In this document: one piece after another, positions 34,973 through 42,829 of the stretch | Layout: every line of letters starts with the position of its first letter | Position numbering within the stretch: position 1 is the first letter of the stretch | From: Neobacillus kokaensis | Lineage (GTDB): Bacteria > Bacillota > Bacilli > Bacillales > Cytobacillaceae | Length of the DNA: 64,000 nt | Direction of reading: 5' to 3' | Assembly (NCBI RefSeq): GCF_014656545.1 | Contig: NZ_BNDS01000006.1 | Span: forward strand, 146,386 to 210,385 | Notes under the pieces: generated by a model | What the model was told of the DNA's origin: nothing | What the model saw: only the letters and a program-made list of their open reading frames with translations | Database searches by the model: none | Made by a program: the position numbers and the translations under genes

Positions 34973-35218
34973 TTACATTGGCTGTTCGCCAAATTTTATA
35001 AAGGTGCGTTCGTCTTCAATTAATCCACATGTACCGCATTGGATTCGATAGTCAGGACCGTTATAGGGATGGTGAAATGGTTCTAATTCGTGATCATTAT
35101 ATTCTTTAACGACGTCCCCAGTTTGCGGGTCAAGTTTCACTGAGTGGGATACTTGCTGAATCATATTAAAACGGCTTCGATTTGTTTTACAATTAGGACA
35201 GCGATAAGGGGTAGACAT
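34973..35218 (-). CDS. Small zinc-ribbon-like protein, hypothetical
   Basis: An 81-residue protein with CPNC near the start (C8, C11) and CGTC near residues 62-65, a probable four-cysteine zinc site. The connecting part ([16 protein letters not shown]) is conserved-looking. AGGAGAA precedes the ATG. Function is unknown. Confidence 0.65.
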   Translation of the reverse strand: MSTPYRCPNCKTNRSRFNMIQQVSHSVKLDPQTGDVVKEYNDHELEPFHHPYNGPDYRIQCGTCGLIEDERTFIKFGEQPM

Positions 35219-35336
35219 AAACTTCTCCTTTCAATATTTGATAAAACTATTTTTTGCATTTTAAAAAGTAAATATGTACCTGTCCTGATTTGTATGGAAG
35301 GGGCAACACCTGGAACAAAATTACTGTAAGTTATAA

Positions 35337-35367
35337 AAATAAAAAAGAACAGCTATCTGTCCTTTTT
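35337..35367 (-). terminator. Terminator at the end of the minus-strand spore gene pair
   Basis: Eleven-base-pair stem (35342-35352 with 35357-35367) that overlaps the stop codon and leads into a T run on the minus strand. Confidence 0.75.
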
Positions 35368-35553
35368 AAATGGTGAAGGGTCTATAATTTTTTTACTAAG
35401 TTTTTCATTTAATTTTTTTTGCATATCTTTGGGGAAGTTTCCTTCATAGATTGTTCCAATATTCACTGTTCCCATCAATTCGTTTATCCTTAAACTTCCA
35501 AAGTTGTTGGTTGAATCAATGTTGTTAATCATGAGCTTTTCTACACGTAACAT
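35353..35553 (-). CDS. Small protein resembling GerP-type spore proteins
   Basis: A 66-residue ORF (LMINNIDSTNNFGSLRIN near the start, lysine-rich end). The NNFGSLRIN and TVNIGTI segments recall the small GerPD/GerPE/GerPF spore-coat proteins, but similarity is weak. AGAGGGC lies five bases before the ATG, and it starts ten bases after the Hsp20 gene, so it is in the same operon. Confidence 0.5.
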   Translation of the reverse strand: MLRVEKLMINNIDSTNNFGSLRINELMGTVNIGTIYEGNFPKDMQKKLNEKLSKKIIDPSPFKKDR

Positions 35554-35562
35554 GTCAGCCCT

Positions 35563-36027
35563 CTATTCTGTATTAAATTGATTAAAATTTATAGGGATCG
35601 TTTCCATTTCCTCTCGGTTAATTGGCATGAGAATAGATAAAATCCCATTATTAATTTCTGATTTGACTTTGTTAATGATTATTGGATATGGCAGGGTTAT
35701 TTCTTTTTTAAATGACCGACTCGCCCGCTCTTTCAAAAAATACGTCCGTTGCTGCTTGAATGATTTAAATTCTCCGGTAATTGTCAGCATCTGTTCTTGA
35801 ATGGAAAGGTTCAAATTTTCTCTCGTAACTCCCGGGAGTTCAATTTCGGCAATTAATTCATTACCAGATTCGAATAGGTCGCATTTTGGAAAAAAATCAG
35901 CAGCTTTAAAAGGGTTAACATGTTTAGAGGAATTCTTTTGGGGACTATCGAATATAGTATTCCAAAACGCCTCCGATTGAAATTGTTGTGCAGCGTCCAT
36001 CCATTTTTTTAATTTATCAAGCTCCAT
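35563..36027 (-). CDS. Hsp20/alpha-crystallin family protein
   Basis: A 154-residue small heat-shock-type protein. Residues about 48-140 form the alpha-crystallin domain: CDLFESGNELIAEIELPGVTRENLNLSI, the ERASRSFKKEITLPYPI strand pair and NNGILSILMP at the end. The N-terminal ~45 residues are family-specific. The neighbours are spore germination-type genes, so it is probably a spore-coat Hsp20 of the CotP/CotM kind rather than a heat-shock chaperone. Confidence 0.82.
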   Translation of the reverse strand: MELDKLKKWMDAAQQFQSEAFWNTIFDSPQKNSSKHVNPFKAADFFPKCDLFESGNELIAEIELPGVTRENLNLSIQEQMLTITGEFKSFKQQRTYFLKERASRSFKKEITLPYPIIINKVKSEINNGILSILMPINREEMETIPINFNQFNTE

Positions 36028-36098
36028 GATATCACTCCTTGCGAAAGAACGGTTATTTCATCATATTAATGGTTTGGAGAAACATGCAAAAATACATT

Positions 36099-36575
36099 TT
36101 ACATTATTTCTGTAACATCAATTTGGGAGAATTGCATATCTACATTTTTAGGGATTTTTACTTCAAGGATGCCGTCTTTATAGTTGGCAGCTGCTCCTTT
36201 CTTTTTTACAATTGCTGGTAAGGTAATAGTATGTTTATCATCATGTTCCGGTATATGCTCAAGAATTAATTGATTAGATGTGTGATAAAGCCGGAGTTTC
36301 TTTAACCATTCTTCATCTTTAATAGGAACCCTGACATACACATAATCATGTGTCTCAAAGGCAGAAGAATTTAAACTGCCTGTTGGTGCTGAGTTTTGAG
36401 AGGCGGATGGTTGAAAGGCATTAAACATCTCTTGGGGATTCATCATTCCTCTCATATTATCGGGTAGTGCTTTTCCTATAATATCTTGGACATATTTATC
36501 AATTTCGCCTGGCTTCATTTTTTGTAACGACTCCTTCATGTCTTTATTAAAAGGGAATATATTCCAAGGAAACAT
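36099..36575 (-). CDS. Hsp20-like spore protein (GerT/CotM type)
   Basis: A 158-residue protein. The N-terminal half (MFPWNIFPFNKDMKESLQKM start) is helical; the C-terminal half is a diverged alpha-crystallin domain (HDYVYVRVPI, LILEHIPEHDDKHTITLP, YKDGILEVKIPKN). The domain lacks the usual A-x-x-x-n-GvL ending but keeps the YKDGILEV hook. Its context with GerPA/GerPF-like genes and a second Hsp20 gene suggests a GerT-like coat or germination role. Confidence 0.72.
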   Translation of the reverse strand: MFPWNIFPFNKDMKESLQKMKPGEIDKYVQDIIGKALPDNMRGMMNPQEMFNAFQPSASQNSAPTGSLNSSAFETHDYVYVRVPIKDEEWLKKLRLYHTSNQLILEHIPEHDDKHTITLPAIVKKKGAAANYKDGILEVKIPKNVDMQFSQIDVTEIM

Positions 36576-36601
36576 ACATTTTCATCCTTTCACATTTGTC
36601 A

Positions 36602-36844
36602 TTAAATTTGATTTAAATTAGGCAAAGAAGGGTTGGCAATTTGATCTAGTTCACTGACATCAAAGTCAATATAATTATTTATATGAGCAGAAGTTGCAGG
36701 GGATAAATCTCCAAAAGCCATATTTGTGCCAATTAATTTCGTGTTGGACGTATGGGAGTTTTGTATGATTGGGCCAAAATCGATATTGCCGTTATTATTA
36801 ATGGCATTAGTTTTAATGTTAAAAATATTTATTTGAAAGGGCAT
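36602..36844 (-). CDS. GerPA/GerPF family spore germination protein
   Basis: An 80-residue protein with the family pattern INIFNIKTNAINNNGNIDFGPI near the start and a GDLSPATSAHINNYIDFDVSELDQIANP ending. GerP proteins sit in the inner coat and let germinants pass. It is 25 bases downstream of a paralogue, with which it shares about half of its residues by eye, so the pair arose by tandem duplication. Confidence 0.85.
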   Translation of the reverse strand: MPFQINIFNIKTNAINNNGNIDFGPIIQNSHTSNTKLIGTNMAFGDLSPATSAHINNYIDFDVSELDQIANPSLPNLNQI

Positions 36845-36868
36845 ATTCTTTTTCAGTCCTTTTATATG

Positions 36869-37111
36869 TTATATGGGATTTGAAATAACATTTGATGGAT
36901 TTGCTATATCTCCCATATCATTAACGTCCGGATCTATAAAGACGTTTTCCATCGCTGAGTTAGGCGGAGCATAATCACCATAAGATGTATTTTCACCTTG
37001 TGATTTTGAATTAGCGGTATGAGCATTATGAAGTGCTTCTCCGATGTTGACAGACCCATTATTAGAAACACTGTTAATTTTAAAGCTAAAAATATTGATA
37101 ACAGTCTGCAT
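36869..37111 (-). CDS. GerPA/GerPF family spore germination protein, paralogue
   Basis: An 80-residue protein (INIFSFKINSVSNNGSVNIGEAL near the start; SYGDYAPPNSAMENVFIDPDVNDMGDIANPSN near the end). First gene of the minus-strand spore cluster. A full gerPABCDEF operon is not present; these are stand-alone members. Sporulation-specific expression is inferred from the family, as no clear sigma-K or sigma-E promoter was identified. Confidence 0.85.
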   Translation of the reverse strand: MQTVINIFSFKINSVSNNGSVNIGEALHNAHTANSKSQGENTSYGDYAPPNSAMENVFIDPDVNDMGDIANPSNVISNPI

Positions 37112-37273
37112 GCTGTCACATCCTTTTTAATTTATAACACATCCTATGCAAAGAAATGCCCATTCGTTATTAAATCTTTCTTTAGCCTTGCAGGGTATAA
37201 AAATTTGCATATATAAAGGATTCTTTTTAACATTAAATATAGAGAGAAATTTACGAGTAGAGAGGTAATGTTT

Positions 37274-38047
37274 GTGAATAAGAAAACTGCTTTGATTACG
37301 GGAGGAGCATCCGGAATTGGAAAAAAAACCGTGATTCACCTTGCGGAAAAAGGATACCAAATCGCAATTAATTACCGGAAAAGTGAATCAGAAGCTATTT
37401 GTTTAGCACAGCACATAAAAGACCGGTATGGAGTTAACTGTATTGTTGTTCAAGGTGATATTGCCCGTAAGGAGGATTGTGTTCGAGTTGTCAACGAGAC
37501 GCTGTCAGTATATAAAACAATAGATGTTCTCATTCATAATGCTGGTCCTTACATACATGAAAGAAAAAAACTAACTGATTATTCCTTAGAAGAATGGGAT
37601 TATTTGATAAACGGAAATTTGAATTCCGTGTTTTATTTATCAAAGCTGGTTATTCCAATCATGCGCAAACAAAGCTGGGGAAGAATCATTACCCTCGGCT
37701 TTGATCGGGTGGAATCTGCTCCTGGCTGGGTGTATCGCAGTGCATTTGCTGCGGCGAAGACAGGACTTGCTTCCTTGACGAGGACCATTGCCATAGAAGA
37801 AGGGGAACACGGGATAACCGCTAATATGGTAACACCAGGCGATATTACGAACGAATGGAAGGAAAAAAGCATTCAAGAATCAAGAACAGCTTTAGAAAGC
37901 AATAAAGCCAGCCGAAGAGAAGGTACGGGGGAGGATATTGCCCGCGTAATCGGATTTCTGATAGATGAGAAATCAGACTTCATTACCGGCAGCATCATAC
38001 CAGTAACAGGAGGTTTTGATGTGTTAGGGAAAATTTTCAAACAGTAA
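37274..38047 (+). CDS. SDR-family protein lacking the catalytic Ser and Tyr
   Basis: A 257-residue short-chain dehydrogenase/reductase fold. The cofactor motif TGGASGIG and the NAG motif (HNAGPY) are intact, and Lys162 of the active site is present. However, the catalytic Tyr of the YxxxK motif is Phe158 (FAAAK, codon 37745-37747), and the usual catalytic Ser region reads ITLGFDR. The C-terminus ends TGSIIPVTGGFDVLG as in FabG-like enzymes. GTG at 37274 is eight bases behind AGAGG; the ATG at 37268 is too close. It may be an inactive or binding-only SDR. Confidence 0.82.
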   Translation: MNKKTALITGGASGIGKKTVIHLAEKGYQIAINYRKSESEAICLAQHIKDRYGVNCIVVQGDIARKEDCVRVVNETLSVYKTIDVLIHNAGPYIHERKKLTDYSLEEWDYLINGNLNSVFYLSKLVIPIMRKQSWGRIITLGFDRVESAPGWVYRSAFAAAKTGLASLTRTIAIEEGEHGITANMVTPGDITNEWKEKSIQESRTALESNKASRREGTGEDIARVIGFLIDEKSDFITGSIIPVTGGFDVLGKIFKQ

Positions 38048-38149
38048 ACCTTGGTTTTTACAATTTTTTGAACAATTTGATTTTCTTGTATGAAAAACCT
38101 TTTGGTTGTGGATAATAATCATTAATCTACGGCGAAAGGAGCAAAGAAA

Positions 38150-38308
38150 ATGAGTTTTAATCTAAATCGAATTAATCCTAATCAAACACAAATACTCTAT
38201 CACGATGGCCGCTTTGAAACAGTAACGAATGAGGAATTAGAAGATTTTTTGCTCCAAATGGGTGTGAGTGAATTGGATGAAGCAATCGAACAAAGTGTAA
38301 TGGAATAA
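38150..38308 (+). CDS. Small acidic protein, hypothetical
   Basis: A 52-residue ORF (MSFNLNRINPNQTQILYHDG at the start; ELEDFLLQMGVSELDEAIEQ later) with AAGGAG upstream of the ATG and a terminator just after. It has a short beta hairpin-like segment (ILYHDGRFETV) and an acidic helix. I do not recognise the family. Confidence 0.6.
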   Translation: MSFNLNRINPNQTQILYHDGRFETVTNEELEDFLLQMGVSELDEAIEQSVME

Positions 38309-38315
38309 ATAATGA

Positions 38316-38345
38316 AAAAAGCAATCGGTTTTGCCGATTGCTTTT
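38316..38345. terminator. Bidirectional terminator
   Basis: Twelve-base-pair stem (AAAAGCAATCGG with CCGATTGCTTTT) shared by convergent genes. Confidence 0.85.
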
Positions 38346-38901
38346 ATGCTTCCAATAATCGGGAATCAGTTTGCAGCGAGCCGTTACGCAGCAAATGAAA
38401 GGTATATAAATCCTTTGGGATTTCATATATATCGTATACATCCCCATTAGCATTTAATTGGTCATAAATGGATTTTCGCGTTTCATTGGCATTGACTACA
38501 TAAGGCAGTTTCTCAGCGGCTTTTCTCGAGCGGGCATTGACCTTTCGAATCCGCATAAAAACTGTTTCAATTCCTATTTCGTAGAATAACTCTTGAAAAA
38601 AGGCATCTTTAGCGATGTTATTATAGCCTTTCCCATGATATGGCTTACCCAGCCAAGTCCCTAAAAATCCAGCTTGATTTTCGATTTCAAACAAGCTGAT
38701 CGTGCCGATTGGTGCCCCCCATTCATCAAGAATGGTACGGGAGATTAATTCCCCGCGTTCTTCAGCTTCGATGGTTTGTTTTGTCATAAATAAAAATTCA
38801 TCGTAAGTTGCTGCCTTTTGACGTACAAAAGGGAAGACATCAGGATGCGTTATTAAATCATACAGTACATGGCAATCGTGAAGATCGCGCTTTTTAAGCA
38901 T
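38344..38901 (-). CDS. GNAT family N-acetyltransferase (RimJ/RimL type)
   Basis: A 185-residue acetyltransferase. Core strands include GAPIGTISLFEIENQAGFLGTWLG and the acetyl-CoA loop YHGKGYNNIAKDAFFQELF, followed by VFMRIRKVNARSRKAAEKLPYV, which matches the RimJ-like N-S-x-A/K-EKLG element in altered form. GGAGGG lies six bases before ATG at 38901; the frame upstream to 38952 is not needed. Substrate is unknown. Confidence 0.8.
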   Translation of the reverse strand: MLKKRDLHDCHVLYDLITHPDVFPFVRQKAATYDEFLFMTKQTIEAEERGELISRTILDEWGAPIGTISLFEIENQAGFLGTWLGKPYHGKGYNNIAKDAFFQELFYEIGIETVFMRIRKVNARSRKAAEKLPYVVNANETRKSIYDQLNANGDVYDIYEIPKDLYTFHLLRNGSLQTDSRLLEA

Positions 38902-38948
38902 ACGTACCCCTCCAATAGGGCATTCCGCACCCATGCAAAGATAGCGGT

Positions 38949-39125
38949 CCACCCTCGAAATTTTTTATAAAAGTATCGTAAAAAATTTCGGGGTGGGAAT
39001 CGAACCCACTAGAACCAGTAAACTGGTGGCGCACCATTTGCCTTCCCTATATTATTTTTGTATAACTATATAACTTTGAAAAACCCCCAAATTTGTGGTT
39101 CAAAAAGTATCATCAAGAGTATCAT
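38949..39125. other. Possible decayed integration site: tRNA-like T arm, inverted repeat and direct repeats
   Basis: About 300 bases between two minus-strand genes hold no reading frame. They do hold three unusual elements. First, a T-arm-like sequence on the minus strand (38993-39009: five-base-pair stem GTGGG/CCCAC with loop TTCGATT). Second, a ~17-base-pair inverted repeat with one bulged base (about 38949-38967 with 38980-38996), whose right arm overlaps the T arm. Third, three direct repeats AGTATCRT (38972, 39106, 39118). A T arm beside short direct repeats is typical of attachment sites of tyrosine integrases, but no integrase gene is present. Confidence 0.4.
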
Positions 39126-39202
39126 ACAAAAAAAAAAGCCAAAAGAAAATAGTTTTTTTTGGCGAATTTTATCTAAATTTTTTTCCAATTATCTACAAGG
39201 TT

Positions 39203-40330
39203 CTACGCATCTATATAAATAATTTCACCGCTAATCATCGTCCAGCGAGGTTTAGCTAAATAATGAAATGGATGATGACTCCATAGCACTAAATCAGCCT
39301 GTTTTCCAGCCTCGATACTTCCCACAAAATTGTCTATTTTCAAATTTCGAGCAGGAAGTATGGTAATTCCCTCAAGTGCTTTTTGTTCAGAAAGTCCTTC
39401 CCTGACGGCTAAACTTGCACAAATATTTAGATATTGAATGGGTGTATAAGGATGGTCTGTGGTAATGGATACTTCAATATCATGATTTGAAAGGACCTGA
39501 TAAGTTTTCCAGGTTTTATTCTTTAATTCAACTTTGGATCTCCTTGTTAATGTCGGACCGACAGAGACTTTAAGATTCATTCCTGCAAGTTCGCTGGCGA
39601 TCAAATGACCCTCAGTACAATGTTCAATCCGTAAATCAAGGTTAAACTCTTCCGCTAATCTTAAGGCAGTAATTATATCATCCGCACGGTGGGCATGAAT
39701 TCTGACAGGAATTTCCCTTTTTAACGCCATGACCAGCGGGCTAATTCTTAGTTCATCAAGATTATCAGCATGTATTGCATTATAAAATGCTTCCCGAAGC
39801 ATTCCCATGATTCCCATTCTAGTGATAGAGTCATTTTTTCCTTGGCTGTGAATTCTTTTTGGGTTTTCACCTAAAGCAATTTTTAACCCGGCAATTTCTT
39901 GAACAATCATTTTTTTAATATTTTTTCCTGTTGTTTTAATGACTGAAGTGGTTCCGCCAATAATATTAGCAGAGCCTGGCATAATGTGAACCGTTGTAAC
40001 TCCGTTTTTAACGGCATCAGTAAAAGCTGGGTCCAAAGGATATACACCATCCATTGCCCGGATATGCGGAGTCATAGCCTCAGCCGTCTCGTTAGCGTCA
40101 TCACCAGCCCACCCCGTTCCTTCATCATAAAGGCCGAGATGGGTATGAACATCAATAAAGCCGGGAAACAAATAACTTCCTGTACAATCGATTACTTTAT
40201 TACCTGATTCAACTGGAATGTTATAACCAACCTTAATAATCTTTTCATTTTCAATCAGAACATCGGCACATTGTAATGGACTAGAGGTAATCGGGTAAAT
40301 CGTCGCGTTTTTTAGCAGTATTTTTGTCAT
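39203..40330 (-). CDS. Amidohydrolase family protein (imidazolonepropionase-like)
   Basis: A 375-residue metal-dependent amidohydrolase. Metal motifs: GFIDVHTHLG (HxH), the HAHRADD segment (third His region) and RIEHCTEGH (fourth His). The final Asp lies in ITTDHPYTPIQ, and the C-terminal composite domain ends with SIEAGKQADLVLW. The closest generic class is the prolidase/imidazolonepropionase-like group. Context gives no substrate clue. Monocistronic. Confidence 0.85.
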   Translation of the reverse strand: MTKILLKNATIYPITSSPLQCADVLIENEKIIKVGYNIPVESGNKVIDCTGSYLFPGFIDVHTHLGLYDEGTGWAGDDANETAEAMTPHIRAMDGVYPLDPAFTDAVKNGVTTVHIMPGSANIIGGTTSVIKTTGKNIKKMIVQEIAGLKIALGENPKRIHSQGKNDSITRMGIMGMLREAFYNAIHADNLDELRISPLVMALKREIPVRIHAHRADDIITALRLAEEFNLDLRIEHCTEGHLIASELAGMNLKVSVGPTLTRRSKVELKNKTWKTYQVLSNHDIEVSITTDHPYTPIQYLNICASLAVREGLSEQKALEGITILPARNLKIDNFVGSIEAGKQADLVLWSHHPFHYLAKPRWTMISGEIIYIDA

Positions 40331-40510
40331 AATTAAACCTTTCTACATCTCCAAAATAGTGTTTTTTCTATTTTATCAACATTTAACTGTTAGGAGAAGA
40401 TGGATCATGTATTCAAGTTCGGAAATTCTTGATAAATAGTATGAAACATTTGCCAAAGTAATACGTACATAATAGGGAAGGAATAAAAAAATTCCAATGG
40501 GGGAAGGCAA

Positions 40511-40834
40511 ATGGTAAAAAGTGACGAAAGAATGCTTGCTGCATTAATGTATGTCATTAGTTTTTTTGTGCCAATTCTAGGCCCGCTAGTTATTTGGTTA
40601 ATTAAGCGCGAGGAATCATCGTTTATCGACTATCACGGAAAAGAATATTTTAATTTTTTCATTTCCTATTCCGTTTACCTCTTTATTAGCGGCTTACTAA
40701 CCATTATTCTAATTGGTTTTGCAGCACTTGCTGTTCTGGGAATCATGTTATTTGTATATACAATCATTGCAGCGATCAAAGCTTATGAAGGGCAGGAGTA
40801 CCAATTCCCTTTAATTTTTCGGTTAATTAAATAA
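40511..40834 (+). CDS. DUF4870 membrane protein
   Basis: A 107-residue protein with three membrane helices (about 12-28, 45-68, 72-92) and the conserved WLIKREESSFIDYHGKEYFNFFIS segment, the signature of DUF4870. The family is widespread with unknown function. GGGGG precedes the ATG, and a hairpin follows. Confidence 0.9.
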   Translation: MVKSDERMLAALMYVISFFVPILGPLVIWLIKREESSFIDYHGKEYFNFFISYSVYLFISGLLTIILIGFAALAVLGIMLFVYTIIAAIKAYEGQEYQFPLIFRLIK

Positions 40835-40850
40835 GCCCTATAAATCATAT

Positions 40851-40876
40851 TCCCGACAACTATTTGTCGGGATATT
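40851..40876 (+). terminator. Terminator after the DUF4870 gene
   Basis: Nine-base-pair stem (TCCCGACAA with TTGTCGGGA) with a short T-containing tail. Confidence 0.7.
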
Positions 40877-40974
40877 TTACGTTTTCTCAATTTAAGACAA
40901 GGAAAAACTTCTATCATTTTTTAATCCTATTTTAAATAAACTAGTAAAAGAGGATTTAATAAGGAGTTTTCCAA

Positions 40975-41757
40975 ATGAAAATAAATGACTATTACCGAGA
41001 TGCAGCACATTTGAATTTAAATAGCAGTATTGCAGCTTTATTTCTGATTTCTATACTAGTTGCAGTAAATCTATCATTTTTTCAAAACGAAATAATCTTT
41101 ACGTTAACAATTCCATTTTTTCTATACAGCTTTTTTTGTTTTCAACTTTATCTTTTACGTAAAAGGCAGGCGATGACGATAAATAGAAATATGGGAGCAC
41201 GGTGGATCAAAGAAAAAGAGCAGTCATTTTTCTCAGCAAGCCATTTACTAGTGCTGTACGATCAAACACAAGGTCCCAGCCTGCATTTTTATTATCCTGA
41301 TGGACATTTAGCGGGAAACATTAAGAAATATCATCCCAAAGGGGTTCGTAAGTTAAATTTAACAAAATTTTATATTCTATATAACTCTAATAATAAAGCA
41401 ATAGCCTGTTTTAGGGTAAAGGGGAAAAAAATAGAAGTTTTCGACAAGGAGAGAATTTATTTAGGATGCTTAAAGAAAACGAAGCTTAAATGGCTGAAAT
41501 GTACGAGGGAATTATTTGATTCTAAGGGGAATTGTATCGGCAGTGTTGTGGGTTCCAGCATCTTTATGGATGAAAAATTAGTGGATCAGGAAAATATGCA
41601 AGTCCTCCGGCTTCGTAGAGGCTGGATGCCAGTGGAATGGAGCCTGTTATTTCCGGAACCCAATACGCCGGTTCTATCTTTTAGCGGAAAATTATCAGTG
41701 CAGGATAAGCTTCTTAGAATGTCGTTTTTAATTAATGAATATTTCATGGAGAGGTAG
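40975..41757 (+). CDS. Membrane-anchored hypothetical protein
   Basis: A 260-residue protein with two N-terminal membrane helices (about 18-34 and 38-58) and a large cytoplasmic beta-rich region with repeated short strands (YPDGHLAGNIKKYHP, KIEVFDKERIYLGCLKK, LFDSKGNCIGSVVG), suggestive of tubby/LURP-like or MORN-like sheets. No family recognised. AGGAG precedes the ATG. It lies upstream of dapF with a 65-base gap. Confidence 0.65.
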   Translation: MKINDYYRDAAHLNLNSSIAALFLISILVAVNLSFFQNEIIFTLTIPFFLYSFFCFQLYLLRKRQAMTINRNMGARWIKEKEQSFFSASHLLVLYDQTQGPSLHFYYPDGHLAGNIKKYHPKGVRKLNLTKFYILYNSNNKAIACFRVKGKKIEVFDKERIYLGCLKKTKLKWLKCTRELFDSKGNCIGSVVGSSIFMDEKLVDQENMQVLRLRRGWMPVEWSLLFPEPNTPVLSFSGKLSVQDKLLRMSFLINEYFMER

Positions 41758-41822
41758 AAGTTCCCCTAAGCAAAATTGTTTGGTATGATATTTGTATATT
41801 TTTTTTGCGGGGGTTTTTATAA

Positions 41823-42806
41823 ATGGAAATAAATATCATCAAAGGCCATGGTTCTGGTAATGATTTTCTGTTAATTGATGAAATAACAAATGCTTATTCA
41901 TTTTCTGAAACGGAGCGGGTAGAAATTGCTAAGCTGCTATGTGACAGGGACACAAATCTTGGTGCTGACGGAATTCTGTTTGTGTTAAAGAGTGACCGGG
42001 CAGATGGCAGGATGCGGGTCTTTAATGCGGATGGTTCAGAAGCCTCGATGTGCGGTAATGGACTGCGGCTCGTTGCCCGTTATCTTTGTGAATTGATTGA
42101 GAAAAATGAAGCGGTCGTAGAAACAATGAAGGCAGACTTAAAGGTAAGCAAGCAAGCGGAACTTATCTCAGAAGTCCATACGTATCAAGTTGAAATTTCT
42201 CCTGTCATGTTCGACTTAAAGGCTTTGCCGTTAAAACTTAATAAACCAACATTATACAATGAAAAAATTCAGGAGCTCTCAGATGAATTAAGGTTTACCG
42301 CACTAGCCGTACCTAACCCGCATTTAATCACAATTGTTGATGTCGAGACACTAAGAAGCGATATACAAAAGCTGTTAAGTGAGAAAGTGAATGGCCCAAA
42401 TGAACTATTTCCAGATGGTGTCAATGTAAGCTTTGTCAAACAGCTTGAAAAAGGATCCATTTATGTAAGGACGTTTGAGCGCGGAGTTGGATTTACAAAT
42501 GCATGTGGAACCGCAATGTCAGCCTCATCTTTAGTAACCTGTATGCAAGGTCTAAATGACTTTGAAGCAGTGATTGATGTATATAATAATGGCGGTAAGG
42601 TTCAGTGTGTCGTTCATCAACTTGAGAGGGATTACAAAATAGATTTAATCGGCAATGCCACCTACTTATACAATGCGGAAGTTAGTGTTAATTTAGCCAA
42701 AGGCACCTTTGAATTAACAGCCAAAACGGAATTAACTGAGCAAAACGCATATGAAAAACTTCAGGCAGAGGTTCAGCAATATTTAAATACTAAAATGAAA
42801 GGATAA
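41823..42806 (+). CDS. dapF: Diaminopimelate epimerase
   Basis: Interconverts LL- and meso-diaminopimelate for lysine and peptidoglycan synthesis. The 327-residue protein has both catalytic cysteines: one in ASMCGNGLR (about 78-79) and one in TNACGTAMSASS (about 226). It is about 40 residues longer than the common ~280-residue DapF, with an inserted segment (about 110-150) and an extended C-terminus. GGGGG precedes the ATG. A bidirectional terminator follows. Confidence 0.93.
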   Translation: MEINIIKGHGSGNDFLLIDEITNAYSFSETERVEIAKLLCDRDTNLGADGILFVLKSDRADGRMRVFNADGSEASMCGNGLRLVARYLCELIEKNEAVVETMKADLKVSKQAELISEVHTYQVEISPVMFDLKALPLKLNKPTLYNEKIQELSDELRFTALAVPNPHLITIVDVETLRSDIQKLLSEKVNGPNELFPDGVNVSFVKQLEKGSIYVRTFERGVGFTNACGTAMSASSLVTCMQGLNDFEAVIDVYNNGGKVQCVVHQLERDYKIDLIGNATYLYNAEVSVNLAKGTFELTAKTELTEQNAYEKLQAEVQQYLNTKMKG

Positions 42807-42829
42807 GGCGGCCCCCTTATCCTTTTTTT
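42798..42829. terminator. Bidirectional terminator between dapF and ligD
   Basis: Eleven-base-pair stem (AAAGGATAAGG with CCTTATCCTTT), T run on both strands. Confidence 0.88.
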
